Source: CAVTTH01 sp963737545 (lineage in GTDB: Bacteria; Verrucomicrobiota; Verrucomicrobiia; Chthoniobacterales; UBA10450). From it: a stretch of 64,000 nt of DNA. The position numbers and the translations under genes are program-made. The DNA lies in assembly GCA_963737545.1 (NCBI GenBank), contig CAVTTH010000001.1, positions 186,001 to 250,000 of the forward strand, in the 5' to 3' direction. Below the pieces are notes generated by a model. It saw nothing but the letters and a program-made list of their open reading frames with translations, was not told where the DNA came from and ran no database searches. Below are positions 10,409 through 20,767 of the stretch, in pieces (positions within the stretch are counted from its first letter, which is position 1; every line of letters starts with the position of its first letter).

Positions 10409-10668
10409 CGCTTTTCGTCATTTCGTTGCTCGCCCTCATCTCCGTTGCGGAGCCTGACGGCGAACCGGTTGCTTCCCGCCAGAGAGCTAAAAGTCCCAGA
10501 GCCGCGTCAAACTTGCAATTTGAACGACCATGGGACCTTTCTCGTTCTGCAAAAAGCGTCGCCAAGCTATCAGCCACCTTTTCTCTGTCAAAGAAATTTC
10601 TTGGCCGCGGGAATGGAGCTTCCGGCCGGCGCGAACAATCCTTTCATCGAAGTAGTGGTTGCAGACTC

Positions 10669-11589
10669 CTAGCGGATTCTGCCGCTCGTGGCCTCGGGCT
10701 TTCCTCGCGTAACCATGCGCACGACGACGATAAGGATGAGAAGCACCGCCACCGCAATTCCTATGTTCATTGGCGTCAGGAGACCGGCAGGTTCTGGCGT
10801 CGGTTCCGGCGTCGGAGTAGACGCAGGCTGCGTCGGCGGTGGCGCAATCTTAGCTCGCGCGAAACGCAACCGGTCAATCGTATCGGGGTCATCGGGTTTT
10901 AATTTCAGCGCGGCCTCCAAGTCCGGAATCGCCTTTGCGAACTGATTCATGAGCGCATACGTGTAAGCGCGCTTGTTATAGACGTTCGGATCATTCGGGT
11001 TCTTCTCGATCGCGATCGTGTAATCGGCCAGGGCCTCATCCCATTGTTTCAAGCTTCGTTTGGCAAACCCGCGCCGCTCATAGAGCTGGGGATCGTCCGG
11101 ATTCTTTTCGATCGCCTTGTCGAAATCGACGATGGCTTTGTCGAACTCGCTCAGGCCGATCTCGGCGAAGCCGCGAAATTTGTAGGCAGGTATGAAGTCG
11201 GGTTTCAACTCGATCGCCTTGTCCAAGTCGGGGATCGCGGGCGTGAACTGGTTCATGATGACGTAGGTCTGGCCGCGCTCGAAATAGCCATTGGGTTCCT
11301 TCGGTTCGAGCGCGATCGCTTTCGAGAAATCGGCCAGCGCCTCCGGCATTTTCCCGGCGGACCGATAAGCTCTCCCGCGATTGTTATAGCTGACAGCAGT
11401 CGGGCTTGCTTCGATCGCTTTGGTAAACTCAGCGACCGCTTCATCGAACTTGCCGGCGGTCGCGAGCTCGATCCCGCGCTGGCGGTGCCCGCCTTCGTTC
11501 CCTCCCGCTTTCTCCTTCTCGGCAAAACTCGATTGGCTTTGCGCCATCCAAACGAGCGCGCACGCGATCAGTGACACTGTTGTTTTCAT
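10669..11589 (-). CDS. Exported TPR-repeat protein with C-terminal membrane anchor
   Basis: ATG 11589 gives 306 residues: a signal peptide (MKTTVSLIACALVWMAQSQ), six to seven 34-residue TPR units (pattern A.ADFSKAIALEPKEPNGYFERG, AIVDFDKAIEKNPDDPQLYERRG), a proline/threonine-rich linker (PTQPASTPTPEPTPEPAG) and one C-terminal transmembrane helix (IGIAVAVLLILIVVVRMV) with a basic tail. This suggests a periplasmic scaffold tethered to the inner membrane. Partner unknown. The 260 bases between it and tRNA-Thr hold nothing recognisable. Confidence 0.75.
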   Translation of the reverse strand: MKTTVSLIACALVWMAQSQSSFAEKEKAGGNEGGHRQRGIELATAGKFDEAVAEFTKAIEASPTAVSYNNRGRAYRSAGKMPEALADFSKAIALEPKEPNGYFERGQTYVIMNQFTPAIPDLDKAIELKPDFIPAYKFRGFAEIGLSEFDKAIVDFDKAIEKNPDDPQLYERRGFAKRSLKQWDEALADYTIAIEKNPNDPNVYNKRAYTYALMNQFAKAIPDLEAALKLKPDDPDTIDRLRFARAKIAPPPTQPASTPTPEPTPEPAGLLTPMNIGIAVAVLLILIVVVRMVTRGKPEATSGRIR

Positions 11590-11683
11590 ATGGGTGTGCA
11601 TCTTTGTCCTCCGTTTAAGAACTTCGTTTCTCTGCGATTAATCGTTTGTAAGCGAGCAAATTAAACTGCTGTATTTCCCGGTG

Positions 11684-12655
11684 ATGCGAATTCCGCCCGC
11701 AATTCAACCGGAAAACGCAGGGCGAAAGGAGCATAATCTTTCGAAGGGTTACCTCGCCCTCCTCGCGACGATCGCCATCTGGTCGATGCCGTCGCTTTTC
11801 CAATATTACTTGAATCGCTACTACGATCCGTGGGCGCAAAACTTCTATCGCTACGCGGTCGCATTCCTCGCAGTCGCCCCTTTCGTCATTCACCATTTTC
11901 GGAAAAAAGGGCCGGCTCTCGATTGGCGCATCATCGGACTGTGCCTGATCCCTTCGCTCCCAAACGTGGTCCATCAGATCACCCAAACCGTCTCGCTCTA
12001 TTACATGGGTCCAGGCGTGTACACGATCTTCATCCGGTCGTCCGTTATTATCACTGCATTGCTCGCACTCATTTTTTTCCCCGAGGAACGTTGGGTCATT
12101 CGGCAGTGGCGGTTTCAAGTTGGCACCGTGCTTGGGTTGCTCGGCGCAGTCGGGGTCGTTCTCTTTCAGGCTGGTTGGGAATCGGGACATATTTCGCTGC
12201 GCGGTCTCGCGATCGCGTTCTGCGCCAGTTTTTGCTGGGCGCTCTACGGGGTTCTCGTGAAACGTCCCTCCGCGCGGCTCGGCTCCGTCCGCACCTTCGG
12301 CATCGTCAGTTTCCTCACGTCGGCCATGCTCTTTCCGCTGACCGTTGCCTTTGGCGACACCTCCACACCGTTCCATGTTGCATCGCACGTCAACCTCATC
12401 CTCGTGATCTCGGCCGTCACCTGCATCAGCCTGGCGCACGTCTTGTATTACGTTGCCATTCGCGAGATCGGCGTCGCACTTTCGCAAACGTTGCAGCTGC
12501 TTTGCCCCGCGGGCGCGCTCGCGCTCTCAGCGTTGATTTTCGGGGAACGCCTCACGCATGCTCAACTTTGGAGCGCGGCGATTCTGCTCCTCGGCGCGTT
12601 CCTGGCGATGCGCGTCAAACCCGCCGCGCTCACAGAATCAGCCGAAAATATTTAG
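11684..12655 (+). CDS. DMT-superfamily (EamA) transporter
   Basis: About 323 residues with ten hydrophobic segments in two EamA halves; first half starts near GYLALLATIAIWSMPSLFQYY, second near GLAIAFCASFCWALYGVLVK, and ends at GERLTHAQLWSAAILLLGAFLAM, the usual end of the second EamA repeat. Family members are inner-membrane carriers for metabolites or amino acids; no substrate can be named. A GTG lies just before ATG 11684, so the start is uncertain by a codon. Divergent from the TPR gene. Confidence 0.85.
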   Translation: MRIPPAIQPENAGRKEHNLSKGYLALLATIAIWSMPSLFQYYLNRYYDPWAQNFYRYAVAFLAVAPFVIHHFRKKGPALDWRIIGLCLIPSLPNVVHQITQTVSLYYMGPGVYTIFIRSSVIITALLALIFFPEERWVIRQWRFQVGTVLGLLGAVGVVLFQAGWESGHISLRGLAIAFCASFCWALYGVLVKRPSARLGSVRTFGIVSFLTSAMLFPLTVAFGDTSTPFHVASHVNLILVISAVTCISLAHVLYYVAIREIGVALSQTLQLLCPAGALALSALIFGERLTHAQLWSAAILLLGAFLAMRVKPAALTESAENI

Positions 12656-12744
12656 CGCGTTGCACCGCCGACGTTTCAGCAGCCGATCCTGCCTCCGGAG
12701 ACGGCGGCAGCTGCAGCGCTTGTCCGCGCCCCGTCCCGAGAGTT

Positions 12745-12790
12745 GAGGCGAGTCCGAGGATGGATGCGACGGTCGGAGACCGCCGCTACG
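12745..12790. repeat. Partial copy of repeat family 2 (CGACGGTCGGAGACCGCCGCTAC)
   Basis: Ends in GACCGCCGCTACGACC, the right arm seen at 58013-58090. It lies between the transporter and the prenyl synthase. Confidence 0.4.
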
Positions 12791-12808
12791 ACCAAATGAT
12801 ATTTCGAT

Positions 12809-13730
12809 TTGCGCAGAGGCGAGAAAATTTCGAGACTCGCGCCAATCGTGGACTTATCCGCTTACCTCGTCACGCGTCAGAAAAAGGTCGATCGTGCGCT
12901 CGACCGGTTTCTGCCGAGGGCTTCCACGAAACCGGCGACCATCCACGAGGCGATGCGTTACAGCCTGTTCGCCGGTGGCAAACGGTTGCGGCCTATCCTG
13001 TGCCTGGCTGCGGCAGAAGCGTGCGGAGGGCGAGTCGCCGCCGCGCTTCCCCTCGCCTGCGCGATGGAATGCATCCACACTTATTCGTTAGTCCACGACG
13101 ATTTGCCGAGCATGGATAATGACGACTTCCGACGCGGCCGTGCGACATGTCACAAGGTTTTCGGCGATGGCATCGCGGTCCTTGCGGGCGACGCGCTCCT
13201 GACAATTGCATTCGAGATCGCCGCAGGCGCAACACCGACGCGGCGCTACAATACTTCACGAGATCATGAATGAAATCGCCGTCGCGGCAGGCAGCCAAAA
13301 ACTGATTGCGGGTCAGGTGGCTGATCTCGAAGCCGAAGGGCACAAAACGGATCGCGCACAACTTCGTTATATCCACGAAAACAAAACAGCTGCGATCCTG
13401 ACGACGTCCGTCCGGCTCGGGGCGATGAGCGCGAACGCAAACGAAAAGCAGATGGCCGCAATCACAAAATTTGGTCGTGCGCTCGGTTTGGCATTCCAAG
13501 TGATCGATGACATTCTCGACGTCACCCAGACTTCCGAGAAACTCGGAAAGAGCGCCGGGAAAGACGTCGCCGCGAAGAAGGCGACGTATCCGGCGGTAAT
13601 CGGGCTTGAACAATCGCGCGTGGAGGCAAGGAAACTCACGCGACAGGCGCACAATTCATTATCCATCTTCGGCGCGAGAGCCGAGGCGTTGCATGCGTTA
13701 TCGAATTATCTCCTCGAACGCGAGTATTGA
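12809..13730 (+). CDS. ispA: Short-chain polyprenyl diphosphate synthase (FPP/GGPP type), one frameshift
   Basis: The first part has GGKRLRPILCLAAAEA, the first aspartate-rich motif YSLVHDDLPSMDNDD (DDxxxxD, as in IspA) and GDALLTIAFE. After residue ~145 (13235-13262) an extra base moves the reading to another frame, which carries LHEIMNEIAVAAGSQKLIAGQ, the second motif FQVIDDILDVT and a C-terminal ALSNYLLEREY ending at 13730. Together about 305 residues, the normal length. It condenses IPP with DMAPP/GPP in the cytoplasm to supply undecaprenyl, quinone or carotenoid chains. GTG 12848 is an alternative start. The frameshift may be an assembly error, since both halves are well conserved. Confidence 0.8.
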
Positions 13731-13742
13731 TTGAGCGCTGAA

Positions 13743-15616
13743 ATTTCGTCGATTTACCAGTGCGAAGTTGTTGGTCCACCGCAGCAGGTTCGACACCAAC
13801 ACGGTGATACTCTGGAAAACGAGTCTCATCAAAGACCCGCAGAGCAGCCTCCAAAGCGTTCTTGCAGTTTATCAGGTTGTTTGTACGACCCGCGTGGTTC
13901 ATAAAACCGTACGCAAGCCCAAGATTAAGTTGGGCCTTGGCCCATTCGATTGGAAACTGCTTTTCTGCATAAACACTCAGGGCTGCCTCAAACGCAGCGA
14001 TCGCTTTTTGCAGATTGACCGTCCGATTCCCATTCGGCGTGTTCAAATAATACAACGCCCAGTTGCCTTGGGCTCTGGCCCATTCGACTGGGAAGTCCTT
14101 TTCTGTATAAACGCTCAGGGCTGCTTCGAACGCAGCGATCGCTTTTTGCAGATTGGCTGCCCTATCTCCAGTGGCATCGGCCAGATATGCGAGGCCCAAG
14201 TTGTTCTGGGTCATCCCCCAGTCGACTGGGAACTCCTCCCGAGTTAGCACCTTCATGGCTGCTTTGTACGCAGTGATCCCCTTTTGCACATTCACTGCCT
14301 GATCGCCGTCGGGGAAATCGCGATACGCATTGCCGAGGTTGGTTTGCGTCCTAGCCCAATCGACCGGCAAGTCTTTCTCAGTTCGAACCCTCAGCGCTCC
14401 TTCATACGCCGTGATCGCCTTTTGCAGATTCGTGGCCCGATCGCCAGTGGGTAAATCGTGATACGCATTGCCGAGGTTGTTTTGGGTCATGGCCCAATCG
14501 ACCGGCAAGTCTTTCTCAGTTCGAACCCTCAGCGCTGCTTCATACGCCGTGATCCCCTTTTGCACATTCACTGCCTGATCGCCGCCGGGGAAATCGCATA
14601 TGCCATTGCCGAGGTTGTTTTGGGTCGTGGCCCAATCGACCGGCAAGTCTTTCTGGTTCGAACCTGCAGCACTGCCTCATACGCCGTGATCGCCTTTTGC
14701 AGATTCGCGGCGCGGTCGCCAGTCGGCAAATAGAAATAAGCAACGCCCAAATTGTTTTGAGTCATAGCCGATTTTTTTTGGTCGACTCGTTCGAACGCTT
14801 TGCTGCTTTTTCAAAGAGTTCGATCGCTTCTTCGAGATACGAGCCTCGTTCTTTTGGCTGCCGCAGAGCGACCAGTCGCAAAAAGCAGTCAAGAATGCAC
14901 CTCCGCAAGTTCGTTGGGCGAAGCGCCTTTCCGCTGTAGCGCGGCCTTAAAACGCGGTAAAGCATCGCGGTACTGCCTTCACGGTAATAAGAAACGCCGA
15001 CAGCTAGATCGAGTAAATAGAACGGCTCATCCACCACAATTTCCGGCAGACGCAGTTCGGTAATGCTTTGGACATCGTGTGTGCGTTGCTCATCGGCATC
15101 CACTCTTTCGTAATGACAGTAATTCTTGGAAAGAATTTCTTATCACCGATCCTTTGCCCATAAAACGAGTGCTGCTTTGCTCCGCTGGCCGATTCGCCGT
15201 GCGCGGCTGTGCGCATCGGCAAGACCATAACTCTCATCAAGCATTTCGCGGCTCGCGTGAACTTCGATCTGCAGGCCAGTGGGCTCCACCTGCTTCTCCG
15301 CATTGAGATTAGCGATTAATTCCTTCTGAAACGAGTCGTTGGCATCATCGCCAGCAATGCGCATGACAAGAATGCCCGTGAGATTCTCCGGAAAGGGGTG
15401 TTCACGGTTAAAATAGTGCCGAAGCGCGATGATGCTTATTGCGGCGACAGCGAGCGTGATTGCAACGCCGAGACGTCTATAAAGCAGGCGTTTCTCCTCG
15501 ACTTTGGTTGCGCCGATCACTTTCCAGCTAATGATTGCAGCGGCAAGGAAAAGTAGAGCAATCCAGAGATCGAAGCCCTCCAGCTTGTCGAGAACCCGCT
15601 TGAGAATCTCTTCCAT
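13743..15616 (-). pseudogene. Membrane-anchored TPR (kinesin-light-chain-like) protein, multiply frameshifted
   Basis: From ATG 15616 the N-terminus has two transmembrane helices (FDLWIALLFLAAAIISWKVI and GVAITLAVAAISIIAL) and a soluble domain ending SKAALVLWAKD at about 15143. The reading then jumps to RIGDKKFFPRITVITKEW (near 15140), to DADEQRTHDVQSITELRLPE (near 15100), to MTQNNLGVAYFY (near 14760), and finally near 14655 to a run of about seven 42-residue TPR_10/12 units (PVDWAMTQNNLGNAY..LQKAITAYEAALRVRTEK). Near 14655 one base is missing relative to sister repeats. The C-terminal end is unclear and may overlap the ispA end. Four or more frameshifts make a genuine pseudogene more likely here than elsewhere. 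Confidence 0.65.
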
Positions 15617-15631
15617 TATAGGGCAGCAAGA

Positions 15632-16783
15632 CTAATCGAGTGCGTGGATCGCTTTCAAGATAAAGCCACAACAGCCTGCCAGGTCGCACCCGATCACGAG
15701 TACCAGCGCAAGATTCGGATCGATCTCGTCTGTAACGCTTGAATGGAATCCTGCCTTGAGACGTAGCGCTGCGACGAACGCAATCATCGCCGCGTTATCG
15801 GTGCAAAGTTTGGGAGCGGCGAAGAATACTTCGATCCGCTCGCGTTCGCAGGCCGCGATCATCTGCGTCCGCAACTCCTGGTTGCAACTTACGCCTCCGC
15901 TCACTGTCACCACTTTTAGGCGGCAGGCGCGCGCTGCTTTCAGTGTTTTTCGCACCAGCACTTCGATCACTGCGCGCTGAAATGACGCGCAAAGATCGCT
16001 CAGCAGCTTGTCATTCCGAGCGAAGTCGAGGGATCCCGTGGAGCTTCCAGTAATGCTTCGGGATCCCTCGACTTCGCTCGGGATGACACAGGTGGGAACG
16101 CTTAGTCCTACTTTCGGCAACAGATAGCGCATGGCTGTCTTCAATCCGCTAAAACTGAAATTGTGATCGCCGGAATCGAGCATGCTTCGCGGCAAATCAA
16201 AACGCGCCGGGTCACCAGCACGCGCCCGCATTTCAATCTCTGGTCCGCCCGGATAACCAAGACCGAGCATTTTTGCCACTTTATCGAAGGCTTCCCCTGC
16301 TGCGTCGTCGACTGTCCGGCCGAGCAGGCGGTAATCAGCCAGCCCATTCACTTCGATCAGGAGCGTGTGCCCGCCGCTCACGATCAAGGAAACATTCCGT
16401 GGGATTTCCATTTCCCTTCCGAAAAAAGGCGAAAGCAAATGGCCTTCGAGGTGATTGATGGCGAGGTAGGGTTTGTTCAACCCAAGCGCGAGACCTTTGG
16501 CGATCGACGCTCCGATCATTAACGAACTGGCCAGGCCCGGTCCGCTGGTCCCGGCAAAGCCGTCGATTTCGGTTAAAGTAATTCCTGCTTGTTTGATCGC
16601 GCGTTCAAGAAGCGGCGGCGCATGACGGAGATGGTTCCGGGAAGCAACTTCAGGGACCACGCCTCCGTACGGTTCGTGCGCCGCGATCTGTGAGGCTACT
16701 TCGCTGGCAAGCAATTCGCGGTCGCGCAAGATGGCCACCGCAGTTTCATCGCAGGAAGTCTCGATCGCAAGAATGGTGGACAC
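15632..16783 (-). CDS. tsaD: tRNA threonylcarbamoyltransferase TsaD, with in-frame REP-derived insert
   Basis: GTG 16783 gives 383 residues: ETSCDETAVAI at the N-terminus, the iron-binding INHLEGHLLSPFF, IVSGGHTLL, GRTVDDAAGEAFDKVAK, HNFSFSGLKTA, VSGGVSCNQELR and LCTDNAAMIAF. TsaD transfers threonylcarbamoyl to A37 of ANN-reading tRNAs with TsaB/TsaE. Residues ~233-258, in the loop between MRYLLPKVG and LCASFQRAV, are encoded by a complete family-1 palindrome (16010-16087) read as CVIPSEVEGS...GSLDFARND. The C-terminus also runs ~22 residues past the usual DPNLAL end. Fold core residues are intact, so it is probably functional. Confidence 0.93.
   Translation of the reverse strand: MSTILAIETSCDETAVAILRDRELLASEVASQIAAHEPYGGVVPEVASRNHLRHAPPLLERAIKQAGITLTEIDGFAGTSGPGLASSLMIGASIAKGLALGLNKPYLAINHLEGHLLSPFFGREMEIPRNVSLIVSGGHTLLIEVNGLADYRLLGRTVDDAAGEAFDKVAKMLGLGYPGGPEIEMRARAGDPARFDLPRSMLDSGDHNFSFSGLKTAMRYLLPKVGLSVPTCVIPSEVEGSRSITGSSTGSLDFARNDKLLSDLCASFQRAVIEVLVRKTLKAARACRLKVVTVSGGVSCNQELRTQMIAACERERIEVFFAAPKLCTDNAAMIAFVAALRLKAGFHSSVTDEIDPNLALVLVIGCDLAGCCGFILKAIHALD
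16010..16087. repeat. REP-like palindrome, family 1, inside tsaD coding sequence
   Basis: Both arms (GTCATTCCGAGCGAAGTCGA and its near-perfect complement) are present, and the 78-base length keeps the tsaD frame open. Confidence 0.9.
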
Positions 16784-16800
16784 AATTGTGATCCTAAGTT

Positions 16801-16863
16801 GTCGTCCCGAGCGAAAGTCGAGGGATAAGGCTACTGGATTTTTCGACTTTGCTCGGAATGACG
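16801..16863. repeat. REP-like palindrome, family 1, short copy
   Basis: Arms GTCGTCCCGAGCGAAAGTCG and CGACTTTGCTCGGAATGAC with a short loop, between ctpA and tsaD. Confidence 0.75.
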
Positions 16864-16893
16864 GCAGGCCGAAATGATCCCTAACGAATAATT

Positions 16894-18208
16894 CTACTTC
16901 TTTGCTCCGTCCACTTTGGGCGCGGTTTGCTCGGCATAGATCATGACGCCCTTGAGCGCGTCGATCGCCCGCATCATTTGCGGATCTTTGCTTTTGATCA
17001 GGTTCTTTTCCTCATCCGGCTTGATATTGCCCGAACTCCTGATCGAGAAAAGCGCGCGTTCCTGTTCGTTTGTCATCGGCACGCGAATGTTTGGGACAAT
17101 CCCATTGCCCTGAATGACCTGGTTGCCCGGCGTGTAATATTTCGCGGTCGTAAAACGCAAGTGCCGATCCATCCGGCAACTGCATCACGTTTTGGACCGA
17201 GCCTTTTCCGAATGTGGTCTCGCCGACCACGACGGCACGGTGCAAATCCTTCAGCGCACCAGAAACAATCTCCGCGCCGCTCGCGCTCCCTTCATTCACC
17301 AGCACAGCCAGCGGAAAACGCGGCCGCTCCTTTGTGCCGGATGACGTAGAATAGTCGCGCTGTTGAGATGCAGCGCGTCCTTGCGTGGAAACGACTTGGG
17401 TTCCAGGCGGGAGAAATTGCGCGCAGACATCCACCGCGCTATTGAGAAGGCCGCCGGGATTGTTCCGCAGATCGAGGATGAGCCCTTGCATTCCCTGCTT
17501 CTGCAGTTCATCGAGCGCCTTCGAAAGTTCGTCGGCGGTCGGATCGTTAAATTGCACCAGCCGGATGTAGCCGATCTTGAATTGTCCACTTAGTTCCGGA
17601 TCAAGCAGCCGCACTCCCTTCACGCTCTCGATCTTGATCTCGGCACGATCGAGTTTGTACTCTTTGATTTCCCTGGTCGAAGGATGCAGAACGGTCAGGA
17701 CGGCCTGCTGGCCCGGACGCCCGCGCAGGATGTTGACGGCGTCCTGCAGCTCCATCCGCTCCGTCGACGTCCCGTTGATTTTCAGAATTTGATCGCCGGA
17801 GACAATTCCTGCCTTCGCGGCCGGCGTGCCCTCCATCGGGGTGATCACGGTGAGCACTCCGTTTTTCACAGAGACCTCGATGCCGAGCCCATTGAAACGG
17901 CTCCGCGTGTCATCCTGCATATCCTTGAAGTCGTTCGGATCGAGAAACTGACTGTGGGGATCGAGGGACGAGAGCATTCCTTTCAGGGCCGCGTAGATTA
18001 AGCCCTGGTAGCTGACCTTGTTGCCATCGACGTAATCCTGCCGGATCAACTGCACGGCGCGGGCGAAAACCGCGATCTGCGGATAACCGGAATCGTCGGT
18101 GGCGTCCGCGGCTGGATCCGCGCCGAGCGCGTTATTGAAACGGACGGCAAAAAAAACGCTGACACCGACCAGGCAAACGAGCGTGCTAAAGAAAAGGGGG
18201 CGCTTCAT
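16894..18208 (-). CDS. ctpA: C-terminal processing protease (S41), one frameshift
   Basis: ATG 18208 starts a signal-anchored protein (KRPLFFSTLVCLVGVSVFFAV). A PDZ domain follows (GLGIEVSVKNGVLTVITPMEG...GDQILKINGTS) and then the S41 core with GLILDLRNNPGG, catalytic serine in NEGSASGAEIVSGAL and catalytic lysine in GETTFGKGSVQ. Near 17155 one extra base (GCACTTGCGTTTT) shifts the frame; the next frame reads HLRFTTAKYYTPGNQVIQGNG...to the stop at 16894, as expected for the family. Repaired length is about 437 residues. It degrades or trims periplasmic proteins. The single +1 indel is suspected to be a consensus error. Confidence 0.85.
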
Positions 18209-18348
18209 GCGATAAGATTCTTCGGGAAAGCAATCATCGCCCACGGCCAAATTTTATCAATTGAGACCTCGCGCTACCTACGAGGCTGGCGCAAATAAGA
18301 GATGCGCTACGGAATTCATTTCCTAGATTCCCCCCCGCCACTCTGACC

Positions 18349-20112
18349 ATGAAGAAATTACTCATCCTTTCCCTGGCCTGCTTCGCTGCCGGCTTCGGAA
18401 ATCTCGGCGCGGCGGAGAACGAAGATGCGTTGTTCGACAAAGTCGCTGAGGAATATATCCAGGGCTATCTGGCAGCAAGGCCGCTCCAGGCGACTGCCCT
18501 CGGTTTCCACCAATATGATGGCAAGATTACCGACTACAGCCGGCTGGCGATTGATGCCGAGATTAACCGACTGCAACGCTTCGCCGATCGCCTCCAGAAA
18601 TTCGATCCGAGCAAACTCAGCCCTCGTGCCTCAATCGACCTCCAGATCTTGCTTGCCGCGGTCAAAGGCGAGCTTTTCAAGATTCAGGAAATGAGCGCCT
18701 ACGAGCGCAATCCGATGATCTATGTCTCCGACTTCGACCCCACCATTTATATCAAGCGAAACTTCGCTCCGCTCGAAGATCGCGTCCGCAGTATCATCGC
18801 GATCGAGAACCAGGTCCCCAATATCATGCTGGCCGCGAGGACCAATCTGCAGGACGTACTGCCCAGGCCTCTTGTCGAGCTCGCCATCCAGATCGCGCAA
18901 GGCGCCGCGGATTTTCTGCGGAAAGATTTGGTCGAGGCGCTTAAGGACGTGAAGGATGCACAGCTCAGCGCTCAATTTCGCCAGTCGAACCGAAAAGCGG
19001 CGGCGGCGCTTCAAGACTACGCCAGCTGGCTAACGAAAGAAAAACTGCCGAAGGCCACTCCCGACTTCGCGCTTGGTGAAGAGAAGTATCGCCGGTTGCT
19101 TGCAAGCACGGAGCTGATCGATCTCCCGCCGCAAAAGATCCTCGAGATGGGCCTGCAAAAATTGAAAGAGGAACAGGACGTCTTTGCCGCTGCCGCAAAA
19201 ATCATCGACCCGGAGAAATCGCCAATCGAGGTTTTTAAACAGATTCAGAACGAACACCCCAAACCGGATAAGCTGATTCCGGACGTGGCAAAGGATCTGG
19301 ACAAGATCCGTCAATACCTGGTCGAGCATAAAATCATCGCGATTCCCTCCGACGTGCGCGCGAAAGTTGCCGAGACCCCCAAGTTCTCGCGCGCGACCAG
19401 CTTTGCATCGATGGACACGCCCGGGCCTTTCGAAAAGAAAGCGACCGAAGCTTATTATTATGTCACCCCTCCGGAGAAGGAGTGGTCCGAGAAACAAAGA
19501 GAGGAATGGCTCACTTCGTTCAATTACTACACGAGCGACCTGGTTTCGATTCACGAAGCTTATCCGGGCCATTACGTTCAATTCCTGCACTTGAACGCCT
19601 CGTCGGCGACAAAATTGGAAAAGATTTTTGGAAGCTACGCCTTTATCGAAGGCTGGGCGCACTACACCGAGAAAATGATGCTCGACGAGGGTTTCGGCAG
19701 TTGTAATTGCTCTCATCCAACGCCCGAACAGACAGTTCGCGCGGCCAAGTATCGGATGGCCCAGGCGGATGAAGCGTTGCTGCGCCTGTGCCGGCTCTGC
19801 GTTTCAATCAAGATGCACACTCAGGGCATGTCGGTGGATGACGCGACCAAATTTTTCCAGGAGAATTGCTACTACGAGGAAAAGCCGGCGCGTGCCGAAG
19901 CGATGCGCGGAACATTCGATCCGGGCTACTTGAACTACACGCTGGGCAAATGGCAGATCCTGAAACTGCGCGACGATTACAAGGCGCAGGAAGGTGAGAA
20001 TTTCTCGCTCAAAAAATTCCACGACGAGATGCTCAAGCACGGCATGCCGCCCATTCGGTTGTTGCGCGAGATCATGCTCAAGGATCAGGCGAAGTGGGAC
20101 GAAGTGTTGTAA
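18349..20112 (+). CDS. DUF885 family exported protein (M32-like metallopeptidase), intact
   Basis: The 587-residue protein begins with a signal peptide (MKKLLILSLACFAAGFGNLG) and carries the family helical N-terminal part (YLAARPLQATALGFHQYDGK) and the metallopeptidase-like signature SIHEAYPGHYVQFLH, with a second acidic site FIEGWAHYTEKMM. The C-terminus YTLGKWQILKLRDDYKAQEG is typical. It is the full-length relative of the broken gene at 5847-7534. Substrate unknown. Divergent from ctpA with a ~140-base spacer. Confidence 0.85.
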   Translation: MKKLLILSLACFAAGFGNLGAAENEDALFDKVAEEYIQGYLAARPLQATALGFHQYDGKITDYSRLAIDAEINRLQRFADRLQKFDPSKLSPRASIDLQILLAAVKGELFKIQEMSAYERNPMIYVSDFDPTIYIKRNFAPLEDRVRSIIAIENQVPNIMLAARTNLQDVLPRPLVELAIQIAQGAADFLRKDLVEALKDVKDAQLSAQFRQSNRKAAAALQDYASWLTKEKLPKATPDFALGEEKYRRLLASTELIDLPPQKILEMGLQKLKEEQDVFAAAAKIIDPEKSPIEVFKQIQNEHPKPDKLIPDVAKDLDKIRQYLVEHKIIAIPSDVRAKVAETPKFSRATSFASMDTPGPFEKKATEAYYYVTPPEKEWSEKQREEWLTSFNYYTSDLVSIHEAYPGHYVQFLHLNASSATKLEKIFGSYAFIEGWAHYTEKMMLDEGFGSCNCSHPTPEQTVRAAKYRMAQADEALLRLCRLCVSIKMHTQGMSVDDATKFFQENCYYEEKPARAEAMRGTFDPGYLNYTLGKWQILKLRDDYKAQEGENFSLKKFHDEMLKHGMPPIRLLREIMLKDQAKWDEVL

Positions 20113-20260
20113 AGTGGCCGACGGATCCGTGAAATTTTCGGATAAACCAAGCAGTGCGTCTGATTAACCTCTTGGCCGAGCTCAGGCGGCGCAACGTTTA
20201 CAATCAGCATTGAAGGCTCGCCGCCAAAAAGGTTAATGATACCTTTCCGATGAAACGCCG

Positions 20261-20767
20261 ATGGCCGCGAAGGTTCCCCGACCTGTTGCCTTGGACAGCG
20301 CTATCGAAAACCTAGATGGTTTGCTTCTCGACGCTTTGGAACTGCCCAAGGAGTTGGACGCACTGCAATCCAGTTGGATCGGGCCTGAAGGCACTCGAGA
20401 CGCGGCAGAGAAGAAATTAAGACTCTTTCGAGATCGCGTGATCGAACGTTCCGAGTATATAGCAGAAGTCAGGGCCGCATGGATTTTACGAGAGGCCATA
20501 CCTCCTCCGCGCGTATTTGGAACCAGACTCGATTTGGGTTTAGCGTTTGAGCCATTACGCGCGTGGATCAATGGAGTGATCGGAAACATCGAATCCGAAC
20601 TTGAGGCAATCGAGCGGCAGCAAGATCTGGTTGTAACCCTGATCGCGACTCTGATTGCTCTGTTTCCCGCGATTGTTCCATCGCGTCGGTCGGATTCGAA
20701 TTTCGAATTGGCTTCGGGCGCGATATTGATTCAAAACGGCGGCGCTCTGGGCAAACGTGCGCGCTAA
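20261..20767 (+). CDS. Hypothetical protein, 168 residues
   Basis: Not recognised. Mostly helical and charged (LPKELDALQSSWIGPEGTRD, KKLRLFRDRVIERSEYIAEV), followed by a segment with WINGVIGNIESELEAIERQQ and a hydrophobic stretch VVTLIATLIALFPAIVP that could be one membrane helix. It overlaps the rmuC stop by a few bases, tail to tail. Coding status is moderately supported by length only. Confidence 0.4.
   Translation: MAAKVPRPVALDSAIENLDGLLLDALELPKELDALQSSWIGPEGTRDAAEKKLRLFRDRVIERSEYIAEVRAAWILREAIPPPRVFGTRLDLGLAFEPLRAWINGVIGNIESELEAIERQQDLVVTLIATLIALFPAIVPSRRSDSNFELASGAILIQNGGALGKRAR

Noticed and set aside
13743..14646. CRISPR-like tandem repeats
   Set aside because: The repeats are 126 bases with no unique spacers and translate into 42-residue TPR units.
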